Made by a program: the position numbers and the translations under genes. From Enterococcus florum (GTDB taxonomy: Bacteria > Bacillota > Bacilli > Lactobacillales > Enterococcaceae): 64,000 bases of DNA. Within the stretch, counting starts at the first letter, position 1, and the number at the start of each line of letters is the position of its first letter. The DNA lies in the NCBI RefSeq assembly GCF_004309355.1, contig NZ_BJCC01000022.1, positions 62,001-126,000 of the forward strand, read 5' to 3'. Positions 28,757 through 36,780 of the stretch are shown piece after piece. The notes under the pieces are model-generated. The model worked only from the letters and a program-made list of their open reading frames with translations. It was not told the DNA's origin and did no database searches.

Positions 28757-28873
28757 AGGTTGCTTTGACAAAAGTGGACGTGGTTCAGCGTGGAAATAGG
28801 TTAAAATCAAACGAAGAGGATCTTCAGTTCTATTCCTTTGGCTATGCATCAAACAAATAGAAGAATATCCAAA

Positions 28874-28902
28874 GAAGCCGTATCTGATAAAGGTACGGCT
28901 TC
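28874..28902. terminator. Hairpin after the second tip gene
   Basis: GAAGCCGTA pairs with TACGGCTTC around a loop of about 10 bases. It is followed by TCTCAAGG, so it lacks a true T run and is a weak terminator at best. Confidence 0.4.
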
Positions 28903-28913
28903 TCAAGGTTATT

Positions 28914-29009
28914 TTAGAGGATGTACTGGTCTGAATGGCGTACCATTCTGGTGGAATAGAAGGCAACACGATTGCTTTGCCGCAGACTGTCTCGATAAGT
29001 TTAACACGC
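28914..29009 (+). pseudogene. Fossil fragment of a Fic-family protein
   Basis: One frame reads LEDVLV, stop, MAYHSGGIEGNTIALPQTV. The IEGNT-x-x-LPQT segment after a Y-H-S is characteristic of the N-terminal part of Fic domain proteins, where it precedes the HPFxxGNGR active site. Here an in-frame TGA (28932-28934) interrupts it and no Fic core motif follows, so only a piece of about 30 codons remains. Confidence 0.5.
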
Positions 29010-29175
29010 AGTAAAAATAAAGCTGTACTCAATTGGTATTGGGCATGGCTTTTTTGGGGATACTTTGTCTATAATATAGAAGATACTTTTCTATCTATTA
29101 TCTATACAAAACGAAGGATCTATTGTAGATTCTTATTAATAGGACAAGCAATCATCGAAAACAAGGAGACTCTAA

Positions 29176-29685
29176 ATGAACAACAATGACAGACTGTTGC
29201 GTTTAAGATACGCGATTGACATTAAGGATAGCGATCTCATGAAGTCCTTTGAACTAGGGGGACTGACGATCACTAAGGAAGACATGCATGAGATGTTGAT
29301 CAAAGTAAAGCCGGCTTCACGTGGGGAAGACAATGTGTATTTGAAACCGATCGATAATCAAGAACTCAATGCCTTTCTAAATGGCTTTATTATACTTAAA
29401 CGTGGACCACAAAAGAATAAACCAGTTGAAGAAACAACGCCACAAAATAAAGAGATCAACTATATCAACAATGTTCTTCTGAAAAAGTTAAAAATCGCCT
29501 TATTCCTGACCAGCGATGACATGTTGGCAATTCTTGCTGAAGCGAAAGTCTACCCTTCAAAGGGAGAACTAGGCGCCATTTTGCGGAAAGAAGGGCACCG
29601 GAATTTTAAACCTTGTGGTGACAAATATGCGCGTAACTTTTTAAAAGGGTTGGGGCTGGTTTATCGAAGTGAGGAGAACAGGTAA
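29176..29685 (+). CDS. DUF1456 family protein (YehS-like)
   Basis: 169 residues made of two related halves, each about 70 residues long, as in E. coli YehS. Matching segments are LRLRYAIDIKDSDLMKSFEL in the first half and LLKKLKIALFLTSDDMLAIL in the second, then ILRKEGHRNFKPCGDKYARN near the end. It is soluble and cytoplasmic; its role is unknown, although the fold is predicted to be helical and possibly nucleic-acid or protein binding. The ATG follows AAGGAG. It appears to be transcribed alone. Confidence 0.8.
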   Translation: MNNNDRLLRLRYAIDIKDSDLMKSFELGGLTITKEDMHEMLIKVKPASRGEDNVYLKPIDNQELNAFLNGFIILKRGPQKNKPVEETTPQNKEINYINNVLLKKLKIALFLTSDDMLAILAEAKVYPSKGELGAILRKEGHRNFKPCGDKYARNFLKGLGLVYRSEENR

Positions 29686-29786
29686 ATGAAGCGATTTTTT
29701 GAGGGATTTGTAATACGTTCGTCATCTTAGGAGAACGATAGCGCTCCAATCAGATAAATAGGGATTATCAAAAAAAGGAGAATACG

Positions 29787-30149
29787 ATGAAAACACATCC
29801 ATTAGAAGGTAAAATAGCGGAGATCAAATTTGATTCAGGGCTGGAATTTCGAATTGATTTTTTAGAGAACGATCAATTGCGCTGGACCTCCACTCGTGAA
29901 GAGGACAAAGGCAGCACTGATGTTGAGACGATCCATATCGAGGAATATCCTGGCGGGATTTTTTCGGTCGACTGGGTGGAAGAATCGGGTCTGTGTGTCT
30001 CTTACACGATCGATACTGCCAATCATTATGTAAAAAGCTTTATGACCTTTACCGACGATCACTATCGCGGCGGTCGGAGACCCTTTACTCACGAAGGCCC
30101 GTTTCATTTTATTCTAGAAAATGGGGAACCGGATTTAGCGCCTTTGTAG
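29787..30149 (+). CDS. Small beta-rich protein, possibly MoaF-like
   Basis: 120 residues, acidic, with alternating strands and no signal peptide. The pattern FRIDFLENDQLRW, then FSVDWVEESGLCVSYTID, then VKSFMTF looks like the calycin/lipocalin-type barrel of MoaF-related proteins, but this is a fold-level impression. The start follows AAAAGGAG. It is flanked by DUF1456 and a regulator fragment. No function can be assigned. Confidence 0.5.
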   Translation: MKTHPLEGKIAEIKFDSGLEFRIDFLENDQLRWTSTREEDKGSTDVETIHIEEYPGGIFSVDWVEESGLCVSYTIDTANHYVKSFMTFTDDHYRGGRRPFTHEGPFHFILENGEPDLAPL

Positions 30150-30278
30150 GAGCAAGCTCTGATGTATTCGTGCGTTTATTGAACCTCTAGAGTCCAGTCA
30201 TCTAGATGAATGATTGGGCTTCTTTGGTGCAGGCGGGAACAAGTTTAGACATTTGAGTCGCTTTTTATAAAAGAGGGT

Positions 30279-30563
30279 GTGAAGGCAGCCGATGTTCATC
30301 CGCTTGAGCTTGTCGATTTTCCAGGCGGGCTGTACGCGATGGCAGTCAGTATCGATGAGGACGACGAGAGTATTCAAAAGGTGCATGACAAAATTGATCA
30401 GTGGGTAGCGACGACCAATTTTGAAGTCGATAATACTCGCAGTTTCATGTTCAATATGCCTTATCTTGATGAGGCAAACGAATATCAGCAGGACATCGTC
30501 AAAGGGTTAGGATATCGACAAATGCAAAGATATGTTCCGATAAAGCTAAAGGAAGGACAGTAA
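30279..30563 (+). pseudogene. GyrI-like effector-binding domain fragment (AraC-type regulator remnant)
   Basis: 94 codons from a GTG. The segment FPGGLYAMAVSIDEDDESIQ, then W and YLDEANEYQQDIVKG near the end, matches the second half of GyrI-like / AraC_E_bind domains. Intact stand-alone domains have about 155 residues, and AraC regulators of this type about 290. The N-terminal half and any helix-turn-helix are missing, and upstream frames are closed. It is most likely a 5'-truncated gene, although the remaining frame is intact and a GAGGG site lies just before the GTG. Confidence 0.55.
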
Positions 30564-30566
30564 AGT

Positions 30567-30600
30567 AAAAGGTGCACGAAGTCAATCCGTGTGCCTTTTT
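30567..30600 (+). terminator. Rho-independent terminator
   Basis: AAAGGTGCACG pairs with CGTGTGCCTTT around AAGTCAATC, then T residues. The following 300 bases to the next gene are AT-rich and hold a possible promoter element (TATAAA near 30857) but no gene. Confidence 0.8.
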
Positions 30601-30896
30601 AACATGCCTTCGATAAAAATACGTTTCATAGAAACCGATTATCCAAAATGGACAATCGTTTTTTTGCACGGCAAGAAAGAGGATATCGATGAGTGTTATA
30701 TTGGCAGAAAACCCTTTTAATAATTTTTGCTATTTAATAAATGTAAATAACCAATCGATAACCCAAAAATGTGATTACAGAATGAAAAAAAGAGTAAAAT
30801 TATTAATTTTATCTTAAATGAACTTTTATTTTATTTGTAATAATTGTTATTTAGTATAAAATCTTATCCAATCGTTGAAGTTTATTTCGTTATTCT

Positions 30897-33053
30897 ATGA
30901 AATTGGTTAAGGGCGAAGGAGGGATCGTTATAAAAAAAGCAATAAAAGCTGCAGCGATTTTTTTAGCTCTGCACATTCTTAGTCTTCCTGCCTGGGCAAA
31001 AGAGGTGGCCGCATCCTCATATTCCACGCAAAAATCTTCAACTAGTTCCTATGTATTGGAAGAGACGAGTACAGATTCTTCAGAGGAAGAGACGGTTTCA
31101 TCTTCTGAAGTTAGTGAGCCGCCTGTTTCGGAAAGTGCAAGTGAAGCAGCAGTGGAGGAGGAACCCGATAGTCGAGCGGCAGTCGGCAGCGGAATCGCTG
31201 ATAATCCTTATCTGGTCACTACGTTTCAAGAATTAAAGGATGTACTGAACATAGCGGCTGGAGGGCAAACGAAGTACATAAAGTTAGAAAATGACATTGT
31301 ATACAATGCTAACTGGATCTCGATCAATCAGTCTACCGTGATTGATGGTGATGGCCATGCTCTTTTATACAGCGGCTCAAATTATGATACGCCCCAATTT
31401 AGTACGGGAGCGAACAATATCGACGTTCACTATAAGAATCTGTCATTCGGCAGCAGCACATACCCCAATAGTTCTTGGTACGGCATTCTATATACCGGCA
31501 GCAACGGAATCCGTTTCACGGTTGAAAACGTCAATTACCATATTCAAAACGGCAGTCAGCCTTTTTGGGGCAACAATGGGAGCAGCAACACACTGACCTT
31601 CAAAGGGAAAAACCAGTTCTATTCTTCGGGAAGAAGCAATGGCGGTGAATTTATCGAAGGCTTTCGAACAGTGAGCTTTGCCGAAGACAGCGACACGACT
31701 GTCTACAATGATTCGCCAAATGCAACCGGGGTCTTTTACAGTACCAGTCAATCGGTCACAGTAGAAAAGCGGGCTTCACTTGCGATTGAATCCAGTAAAG
31801 ACTATCTTTTCTACAACAGTGCTGTGCTGAATGTTCAAGAGCAAGCCAAGTTTTCTTATAAAAAAATTAGAGGCACGAATTATGTGTCCAATATGGCAAC
31901 CTTATGTACGGCGGCTCTGACCATGAATTTTGACGAAGCTTCGATTGGGCATTTTACGACGAATGCGAACAGCTTTTCCGGCAGCAATCCGACGATCAAT
32001 GCCAACGCGCCAGATTCGATTGTATTTGATGCGGCAAGCACCTCTAAGCAAGTACTAAGTTCCATGAGTCCCATCTTTAAGCGTGTAGATACGGCTGCAG
32101 CCCTTTACAAGCTGGCGTACTTAAGTGCCGATGGACAAAAGACGTATGTGCCCAAGGTGAATTCTGGAGCAAGCTACTCTGTAGCATCGAGAAATATCGA
32201 CGATGGGTATTCGTTTGTCTATGCCCCAATGCCCTCGATCGACCAACCAACGGCGGCACCAGTGACTGGTCCGGACATCAGCAGTCTTGAAGTACAACTA
32301 ACTGCGGCTGCACCTGCAACCACTTCAAGCAGCAACGTACGCTACAAACTGGCAAACAAACGGTTGTATAGCGGAGCTCTCGCAGAGGATACTGCTCAGG
32401 ACAGCATTCAAAACGCGGATACGACGAATGGTGTAAACGAGGTCGCAGATATTGTTTTGACGAATCATTCTCTCCCGGTTGGAGCTGAAACGAACCATTC
32501 ATTTACAAGATTGCTGGCGGGAAATTACTATGTATACGCTCAGGCAGATGATCAACGAATTGCCGGGTATACTTTTGAAAGCCTTTGGCAGGAAACGGTC
32601 GCTGAAGTACCGCCTTATGTTCTGATCCAGTTTTCCAATAAGGCGTTAGCATTTGACAGTCCGAAATCTGGACCGTTTGGCAAAGAGCAGAATTTGGAAG
32701 AGTATACGATGCGCAATGCGGGCAATCTCCCCACTGAGATTCGTCTAAAAGAGATTACACGCAAAGCGGAAAGCTCACCAGCGATTTCTTTGGTAGAACA
32801 GTTCAACACGAAGCAACAGGAGGTCATTTTGTCACTGATCGCCGAAAAAGTGGACAGCGGCACACGAGTTACACTCGGTCCCTTGACTGAGAAGGATCCG
32901 CTAAGTCTAACACCAGTACTGTTACACCCATTTTGGGATACGGATGCGCAAGCTGCTTTGTATTTAGCTGGTGACTACTCCGGACCTTTGACCGAACCCC
33001 AAACACTGAGTTATCGTTTTTCCTTTACTATTTCAGGAGTTCCCACAAATTAG
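30897..33053 (+). CDS. Secreted protein with pectate lyase-like beta-helix domain, first gene of a Csc/WxL-like cluster
   Basis: Up to 718 residues. The signal peptide (KKAIKAAAIFLALHILSLPAWAKE) is followed by a Ser/Glu-rich linker (about 45-95), then a repetitive Asn/Ser/Thr-rich region (about 100-400) that reads like a right-handed beta-helix of the pectate lyase-like adhesive type. The C-terminal part (about 420-718) resembles extracellular beta domains and ends SYRFSFTISGVPTN with no wall anchor. The ATG at 30897 has no ribosome site. The strong AAGGAGGG at 30916-30923 is followed not by ATG/GTG/TTG but by ATC-GTT-ATA, so true initiation may use a rare codon. It is probably retained at the surface by partners encoded downstream. 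Confidence 0.7.
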   Translation: MKLVKGEGGIVIKKAIKAAAIFLALHILSLPAWAKEVAASSYSTQKSSTSSYVLEETSTDSSEEETVSSSEVSEPPVSESASEAAVEEEPDSRAAVGSGIADNPYLVTTFQELKDVLNIAAGGQTKYIKLENDIVYNANWISINQSTVIDGDGHALLYSGSNYDTPQFSTGANNIDVHYKNLSFGSSTYPNSSWYGILYTGSNGIRFTVENVNYHIQNGSQPFWGNNGSSNTLTFKGKNQFYSSGRSNGGEFIEGFRTVSFAEDSDTTVYNDSPNATGVFYSTSQSVTVEKRASLAIESSKDYLFYNSAVLNVQEQAKFSYKKIRGTNYVSNMATLCTAALTMNFDEASIGHFTTNANSFSGSNPTINANAPDSIVFDAASTSKQVLSSMSPIFKRVDTAAALYKLAYLSADGQKTYVPKVNSGASYSVASRNIDDGYSFVYAPMPSIDQPTAAPVTGPDISSLEVQLTAAAPATTSSSNVRYKLANKRLYSGALAEDTAQDSIQNADTTNGVNEVADIVLTNHSLPVGAETNHSFTRLLAGNYYVYAQADDQRIAGYTFESLWQETVAEVPPYVLIQFSNKALAFDSPKSGPFGKEQNLEEYTMRNAGNLPTEIRLKEITRKAESSPAISLVEQFNTKQQEVILSLIAEKVDSGTRVTLGPLTEKDPLSLTPVLLHPFWDTDAQAALYLAGDYSGPLTEPQTLSYRFSFTISGVPTN

Positions 33054-33066
33054 AAGGAGTTATGCC

Positions 33067-33585
33067 ATGGAAGAAAAAAAGAAACGCAAAAAAGGCTGGC
33101 TGCTTTTAGCCCTTTTGCTGCTGCTTCTCGGCGGCTACGGCACGTATCATTTCTTTTTCGCACCAAAACCGCAGGCGATGTCGGTGATAAGCGGCGATTT
33201 TTTGCCCGAAGGAAAAGATGCCAAGAAGATGTCGGATAAAGAGCTGGCTGACCTTGCTCAACAAAAGGTAGATGAAAGCAACTTTACGATGATGATCGCC
33301 TCTGATGCCACCATCAGCAGTGAGACACAAAAAGGGTATTTGCCGATCAAAAACCCTAAGAGCAATGCCTATCCGGTCAATGTCGAGATTAAAGAAGATC
33401 AAACCGGTGAAATCATTTACACCTCAGGAGCGATTCATCCTGGAGAAGAAATCGATCAGGTTCAGTTGGACCAGTCATTGTCCAAAGGAACCCATCAAGC
33501 AACCGCAACTTTCAGCCTGTATGATGCCCAGACGAAGAAAAAGCAGGGCGAGGTCTCAGCAGGCGTCACTATTTCAGTCAACTAA
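33067..33585 (+). CDS. Membrane-anchored extracellular protein of the Csc/WxL-like cluster
   Basis: 172 residues. A basic start (EEKKKRKKG) and one membrane span rich in Leu and Gly (about 10-30) are followed by an extracellular domain of about 140 residues with regular strands, ending VSAGVTISVN. There is no lipobox or sorting signal, so it is a type II single-span protein. I do not recognise a named family. It starts 13 bases after the beta-helix protein gene and is followed at 42 bases by the WxL-like protein gene, so it is part of one operon of secreted proteins. Confidence 0.6.
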   Translation: MEEKKKRKKGWLLLALLLLLLGGYGTYHFFFAPKPQAMSVISGDFLPEGKDAKKMSDKELADLAQQKVDESNFTMMIASDATISSETQKGYLPIKNPKSNAYPVNVEIKEDQTGEIIYTSGAIHPGEEIDQVQLDQSLSKGTHQATATFSLYDAQTKKKQGEVSAGVTISVN

Positions 33586-33627
33586 CTTTAGGTTACACAG
33601 TCATTGTTTATATAGGAGGAAACTAGA

Positions 33628-34263
33628 ATGAAAAAAGTACTAGTTATGTTATTAGCAACAGGAATCGCCTTGAGCGCAGCACCATTGGCTTTTGCCGCAG
33701 ACGGGACCGAAACCGGCAGCCAGCAACCGGTCAATAGTCAATCCACGGCAGATATTGAGGTCTATGGAACGTTAGGTGCCGACAATACCGACCCAGAAGC
33801 CAACATTCCTGAAGAGGATGTAAACTGGATCAACGTCACAGTACCTACCAAGACGATTTTCTACAACACAGCAAGCGACAAAAGCATCAAAGCACCAACC
33901 TATTCAATCGTTAACAATTCCGGACGTCCTGTAACAGTGACCGCGAATGGATTTACCGAAAACGGCAGCAACCCAACCTTGCCAAGCGACTTCAATTTAA
34001 ACTTAGACGTCAAAGGTTCTGCCGGCAATTTGCCAACAACGGCTTCGACTAATTTGGTAACCAATGGTTCACTGGCAACACCACTGAATGCCGAATTGAT
34101 CACTTTGGCGAACAACAAAAACCAAATGGTCGCAACGGAGCCTGAAACCACACCGGAAAATAACCAAGCAACCTTTACCTATTCTGGGGATGCGACAGCG
34201 ACGGCTCAAATGCAATTAGCGTACACATTGAGCCTGAAATTTGATGCTGTAAAATGGAACTAA
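33628..34263 (+). CDS. Secreted WxL-like surface protein
   Basis: 211 residues. A clear signal peptide (MKKVLVMLLATGIALSAAP, cut near AFAAD) is followed by a beta-rich mature chain with INVTVPTKTIFYNT, IVNNSGRPVTVTANGF and the end LSLKFDAVKWN. The size, the position in the cluster and the strand pattern recall WxL proteins, which bind peptidoglycan non-covalently through a C-terminal domain. No W-x-L pair is visible and no anchor is present. AGGAGGAAAC precedes the ATG. Codon use is strongly biased to common codons, suggesting high expression. The family assignment is by context. Confidence 0.55.
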   Translation: MKKVLVMLLATGIALSAAPLAFAADGTETGSQQPVNSQSTADIEVYGTLGADNTDPEANIPEEDVNWINVTVPTKTIFYNTASDKSIKAPTYSIVNNSGRPVTVTANGFTENGSNPTLPSDFNLNLDVKGSAGNLPTTASTNLVTNGSLATPLNAELITLANNKNQMVATEPETTPENNQATFTYSGDATATAQMQLAYTLSLKFDAVKWN

Positions 34264-34287
34264 GAATTTTGCTAAATAGGTGATATC

Positions 34288-34521
34288 ATGGATACGACTA
34301 TTCAGATCCACGGTCAGCTAGGAGTAGAGGTTGCAGAAGTACCCGTTGAATTAGAACAGCTGCCTGAAATGAAGGGGCAATTGGTTCCACGATATGCGGT
34401 ACAGCAGCAAGCATATCCTAAAACTGGGGAGATAAATCAGGGATTTTTCGTTTCTCTTTTTGGTGTGCTGCTGGTTTTGCTGGCGGTATGGTTGATGAGG
34501 GAACTGAGGGATCGAAAGTAG
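34288..34521 (+). CDS. Small protein with YPKTGE sorting signal, lacking a signal peptide (CscD-like)
   Basis: 77 residues. The end has a complete sorting-signal layout: YPKTGE, a hydrophobic span (FFVSLFGVLLVLLAVWL) and RELRDRK. Small anchored proteins of this kind close WxL/Csc clusters. However, the N-terminus MDTTIQIHGQLGVEV is not a signal peptide, and an in-frame TAA just upstream of the ATG blocks a longer start. The ribosome site is weak (TAGGTGA). The gene is therefore probably 5'-truncated, or the span itself serves for insertion. Confidence 0.55.
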   Translation: MDTTIQIHGQLGVEVAEVPVELEQLPEMKGQLVPRYAVQQQAYPKTGEINQGFFVSLFGVLLVLLAVWLMRELRDRK

Positions 34522-35018
34522 GCCACTAAAACAACAGCCGTTGAAGAGATGATTTTGTCATCGTTTCAGCGGCTATTTAGATAGAACGTATAAAAGGGAT
34601 TCAATCTTTTAAAAGCTGAGCCTGGCTTACGTGATTGATTAATCGACTGAATTTCCTTCAACAACTGATTTTGCTTACGTACAACCACAGGCAGGCTGAT
34701 TGTAGTAGGCGATCGCACCGATTTCGTTGCTGTATTTTGGAGCAGCTGAGTTGCCTTCAAGTAAAAATGCGGTTCATTTTCCTTAAAACCTTAGAAAACC
34801 AGGAGCAAATATTAAGGAACACGTAAGTTTATCCATGAATGGATAATTAACCTCGATAAGGTATCTATTGGGGTTCAATGTGTGTATAGTAGAAGTTGTA
34901 GTAGATTTGTCAGTTAAATCAAAGAGTCATTTCATTCGTATGGGTGTGGTTATTCTTCTTTTTTAGCAACAAGGTATTGCAAATTTAATTGTGCGAAACG
35001 CATTAGGAGGATACACAT
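34522..35018. other. Spacer before the cold-shock gene
   Basis: It holds a hairpin at 34532-34574 (AGCCGTTGAA/TTCAGCGGCT, one mismatch, no T run) and a palindrome around 34830-34847 (TTATCCAT/ATGGATAA). The last 150 bases probably form the long untranslated leader usual for cold-shock genes. No gene is supported. Confidence 0.4.
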
Positions 35019-35219
35019 ATGAATTCAGGTACAGTGAAATGGTTTAATGCAGACAAGGGCTTTGGTTTTATCACTCAGGACAACGGACAAGATGTCTTCG
35101 CACATTTTTCAGCGATCCAAAGTGACGGCTTCAAAACATTAGACGAAGGTCAAGCAGTGACTTTTGATATTGAAGAAGGCCAACGCGGCTTGCAAGCAAC
35201 GAATATTTTCAAAAGCTAA
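35019..35219 (+). CDS. csp: Cold-shock protein (CspA family)
   Basis: 66 residues, the standard single OB-fold size. RNP1 is present as KGFGFIT and RNP2 as DVFAHFSAI, with the N-terminal GTVKWFN. It binds single-stranded RNA and DNA and works as an RNA chaperone in the cytoplasm. AGGAGGATACACAT precedes the ATG. A terminator follows, so the gene is monocistronic. Confidence 0.97.
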   Translation: MNSGTVKWFNADKGFGFITQDNGQDVFAHFSAIQSDGFKTLDEGQAVTFDIEEGQRGLQATNIFKS

Positions 35220-35232
35220 TCGATAACCAGTC

Positions 35233-35268
35233 AGAAACGGTCCAAATGAGTTGGATCGTTTCTTTTTA
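35233..35268 (+). terminator. Rho-independent terminator of the cold-shock gene
   Basis: AGAAACG and CGTTTCT arms with additional TCCA/TGGA pairing inside, then TTTTTA. Confidence 0.75.
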
Positions 35269-35323
35269 TTCAATCAATCGGTTTTTACAGTAGTGAGTTA
35301 AACCAAGAAAAGGGGCTAATTGA

Positions 35324-35542
35324 ATGGGATACAACGGGTGGAAACAATCAGAAGCATCTGAGAAAAGCAAAGCATTTAACGAAGGACAGGCAGTTTCGTT
35401 TCAGTACAACAAAACGATCTGCAGCGGCAAAGTGGTAGCTTTGTTAGTAAATTCAGCAATTGTGAGCATCAATGAATCGCCTCATCACAAAGATCAAAAT
35501 GAGAAGACTGTGATCAGCTATGGGAATTTAATGGTTGATTAA
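35324..35542 (+). CDS. DUF2187 family protein
   Basis: 72 residues. The pattern EGQAVSFQYNKTICSGKVVAL, with AIVSINES and VISYGNL near the end, matches the small KOW/SH3-like DUF2187 proteins (YkvS-like) of Firmicutes. It is cytoplasmic with unknown function. AAAAGGGG precedes the ATG and a strong terminator follows, so it is transcribed alone or by read-through from the cold-shock gene. Confidence 0.7.
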   Translation: MGYNGWKQSEASEKSKAFNEGQAVSFQYNKTICSGKVVALLVNSAIVSINESPHHKDQNEKTVISYGNLMVD

Positions 35543-35551
35543 ACGTAAACT

Positions 35552-35592
35552 AAAAAGAGCCGAGTCTGATTGATCAGATTCGGCTCTTTTTT
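35552..35592 (+). terminator. Rho-independent terminator
   Basis: AAAAGAGCCGAGTCTGAT pairs with ATCAGATTCGGCTCTTTT (one mismatch) around TG, followed by TT. The A/T tracts on both sides would let it act in both directions. Confidence 0.9.
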
Positions 35593-35679
35593 GCTTGCAA
35601 GGGCTGCAAGCATTATATTTTCGTTTCACAACCAATCGTGATACCTTAATTTTATCAAGTGATAAGTGGAGGATTTCTC

Positions 35680-36741
35680 ATGTTTTTAGCGATAAATGAA
35701 ATACGACATTCCAAATTACGCTATACCTTGGTCATGGGGGTCATGTTTTTGATCGCCTACCTCGTTTTCTTTTTGACCGGTTTGGCTTACGGGCTGGCTC
35801 AAGACAATCGAACGGCTGTAGATAAATGGAATGCGGACACAATTTTACTAACCGAAGAAGCCAATGACAATTTGAATATGTCAATGATCCCGATTAAAAC
35901 CTTCGATGAAGTGGAGGCAGATGAAAAAGCCTATCTTGCACAAACTGCGGGGGTCATTCAAGGAGAGGGCGAAGAAAAAATCGATGCCAGCTTTTTTGGG
36001 ATCGATCGTGACCAATTCTTAGCACCGGCGATCGTTAGCGGTGAGATGTTCTCGTCAGACGATGAAGCAGTAGCAGACAGCAGCTTAAGGGATCAATACG
36101 ACATCAAGCTAGGTGAGACGATCAAAATGGCAGGAAATGATAAAAAACTGAAGATCGTAGGATTTACCGACAATGCGAAATTTAATGTAGCCCCGGTTCT
36201 TTATACAACGATCGGAGCCTATCAGGAGATCCGTTTTGAATCAGACAATGTGACGGATAATACACGGATCAATGCGATTATCACTCGTGGAGAGGTCCAA
36301 ACGATTCCGGATGATCTGGAAGAAACCAGTATTTCTTCTTTTATCAATGCTTTGCCGGGCTACAGTGCACAGGTATTGACCTTTGGCTTCATGATCGGAT
36401 TTCTGATCGTGATCGCAGCGATCGTCATTGGTATTTTTATCTATGTATTGACGATGCAAAAGGCCGAAATTTTTGGTGTGATGAAGGCACAAGGGATTTC
36501 CAGCCGATATATCTCCAACTCCGTGATCGCTCAAACCTTTTTACTGGCAACCGTGGGAGTGGCGATCGGTTTGATTGCCACACTAGGAACCGCCTTGGTG
36601 CTGCCTGAAGCGGTACCGTTTCAAGTAAATGCGTTATTTTTCGCAGGCATCAGCGGGCTGATGATACTGATTGCAATGGTCGGTGCCTTCTTCTCTGTTC
36701 GTACGATTGTCAAGATCGATCCGCTAAAAGCCATTGGCTAA
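35680..36741 (+). CDS. FtsX/MacB-type ABC transporter permease (possibly HrtB-like)
   Basis: 353 residues from ATG 35680, placed 9 bases after GGAGG; a GTG 21 bases upstream is less well placed. A N-terminal membrane span (about 17-40) is followed by a large extracellular domain (about 45-235), then three further spans (about 240-270, 285-310 and 320-345). This is the four-span FtsX-like exporter topology. The N-terminus MFLAINEIRHSKLRY, with a long first span, recalls HrtB haem exporter permeases and DevC-like proteins, but the substrate is not proven. The partner ATPase gene starts 39 bases downstream. Confidence 0.8.
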   Translation: MFLAINEIRHSKLRYTLVMGVMFLIAYLVFFLTGLAYGLAQDNRTAVDKWNADTILLTEEANDNLNMSMIPIKTFDEVEADEKAYLAQTAGVIQGEGEEKIDASFFGIDRDQFLAPAIVSGEMFSSDDEAVADSSLRDQYDIKLGETIKMAGNDKKLKIVGFTDNAKFNVAPVLYTTIGAYQEIRFESDNVTDNTRINAIITRGEVQTIPDDLEETSISSFINALPGYSAQVLTFGFMIGFLIVIAAIVIGIFIYVLTMQKAEIFGVMKAQGISSRYISNSVIAQTFLLATVGVAIGLIATLGTALVLPEAVPFQVNALFFAGISGLMILIAMVGAFFSVRTIVKIDPLKAIG

Positions 36742-36780
36742 GCGAATCAACCAAGGACGCAAATTTAAGGAGGAATACGC

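Noticed and set aside
28935-29189. 84-codon frame starting MAYHSGG as a full gene
   Set aside because: Only its first 25 codons resemble a Fic protein; the remainder is AT-rich hydrophobic sequence without family character and overlaps the DUF1456 start.
34635-34826. 63-codon frame in the spacer before the cold-shock gene
   Set aside because: No ribosome site, Cys/Arg-rich composition typical of chance frames, and it overlaps hairpin sequences.
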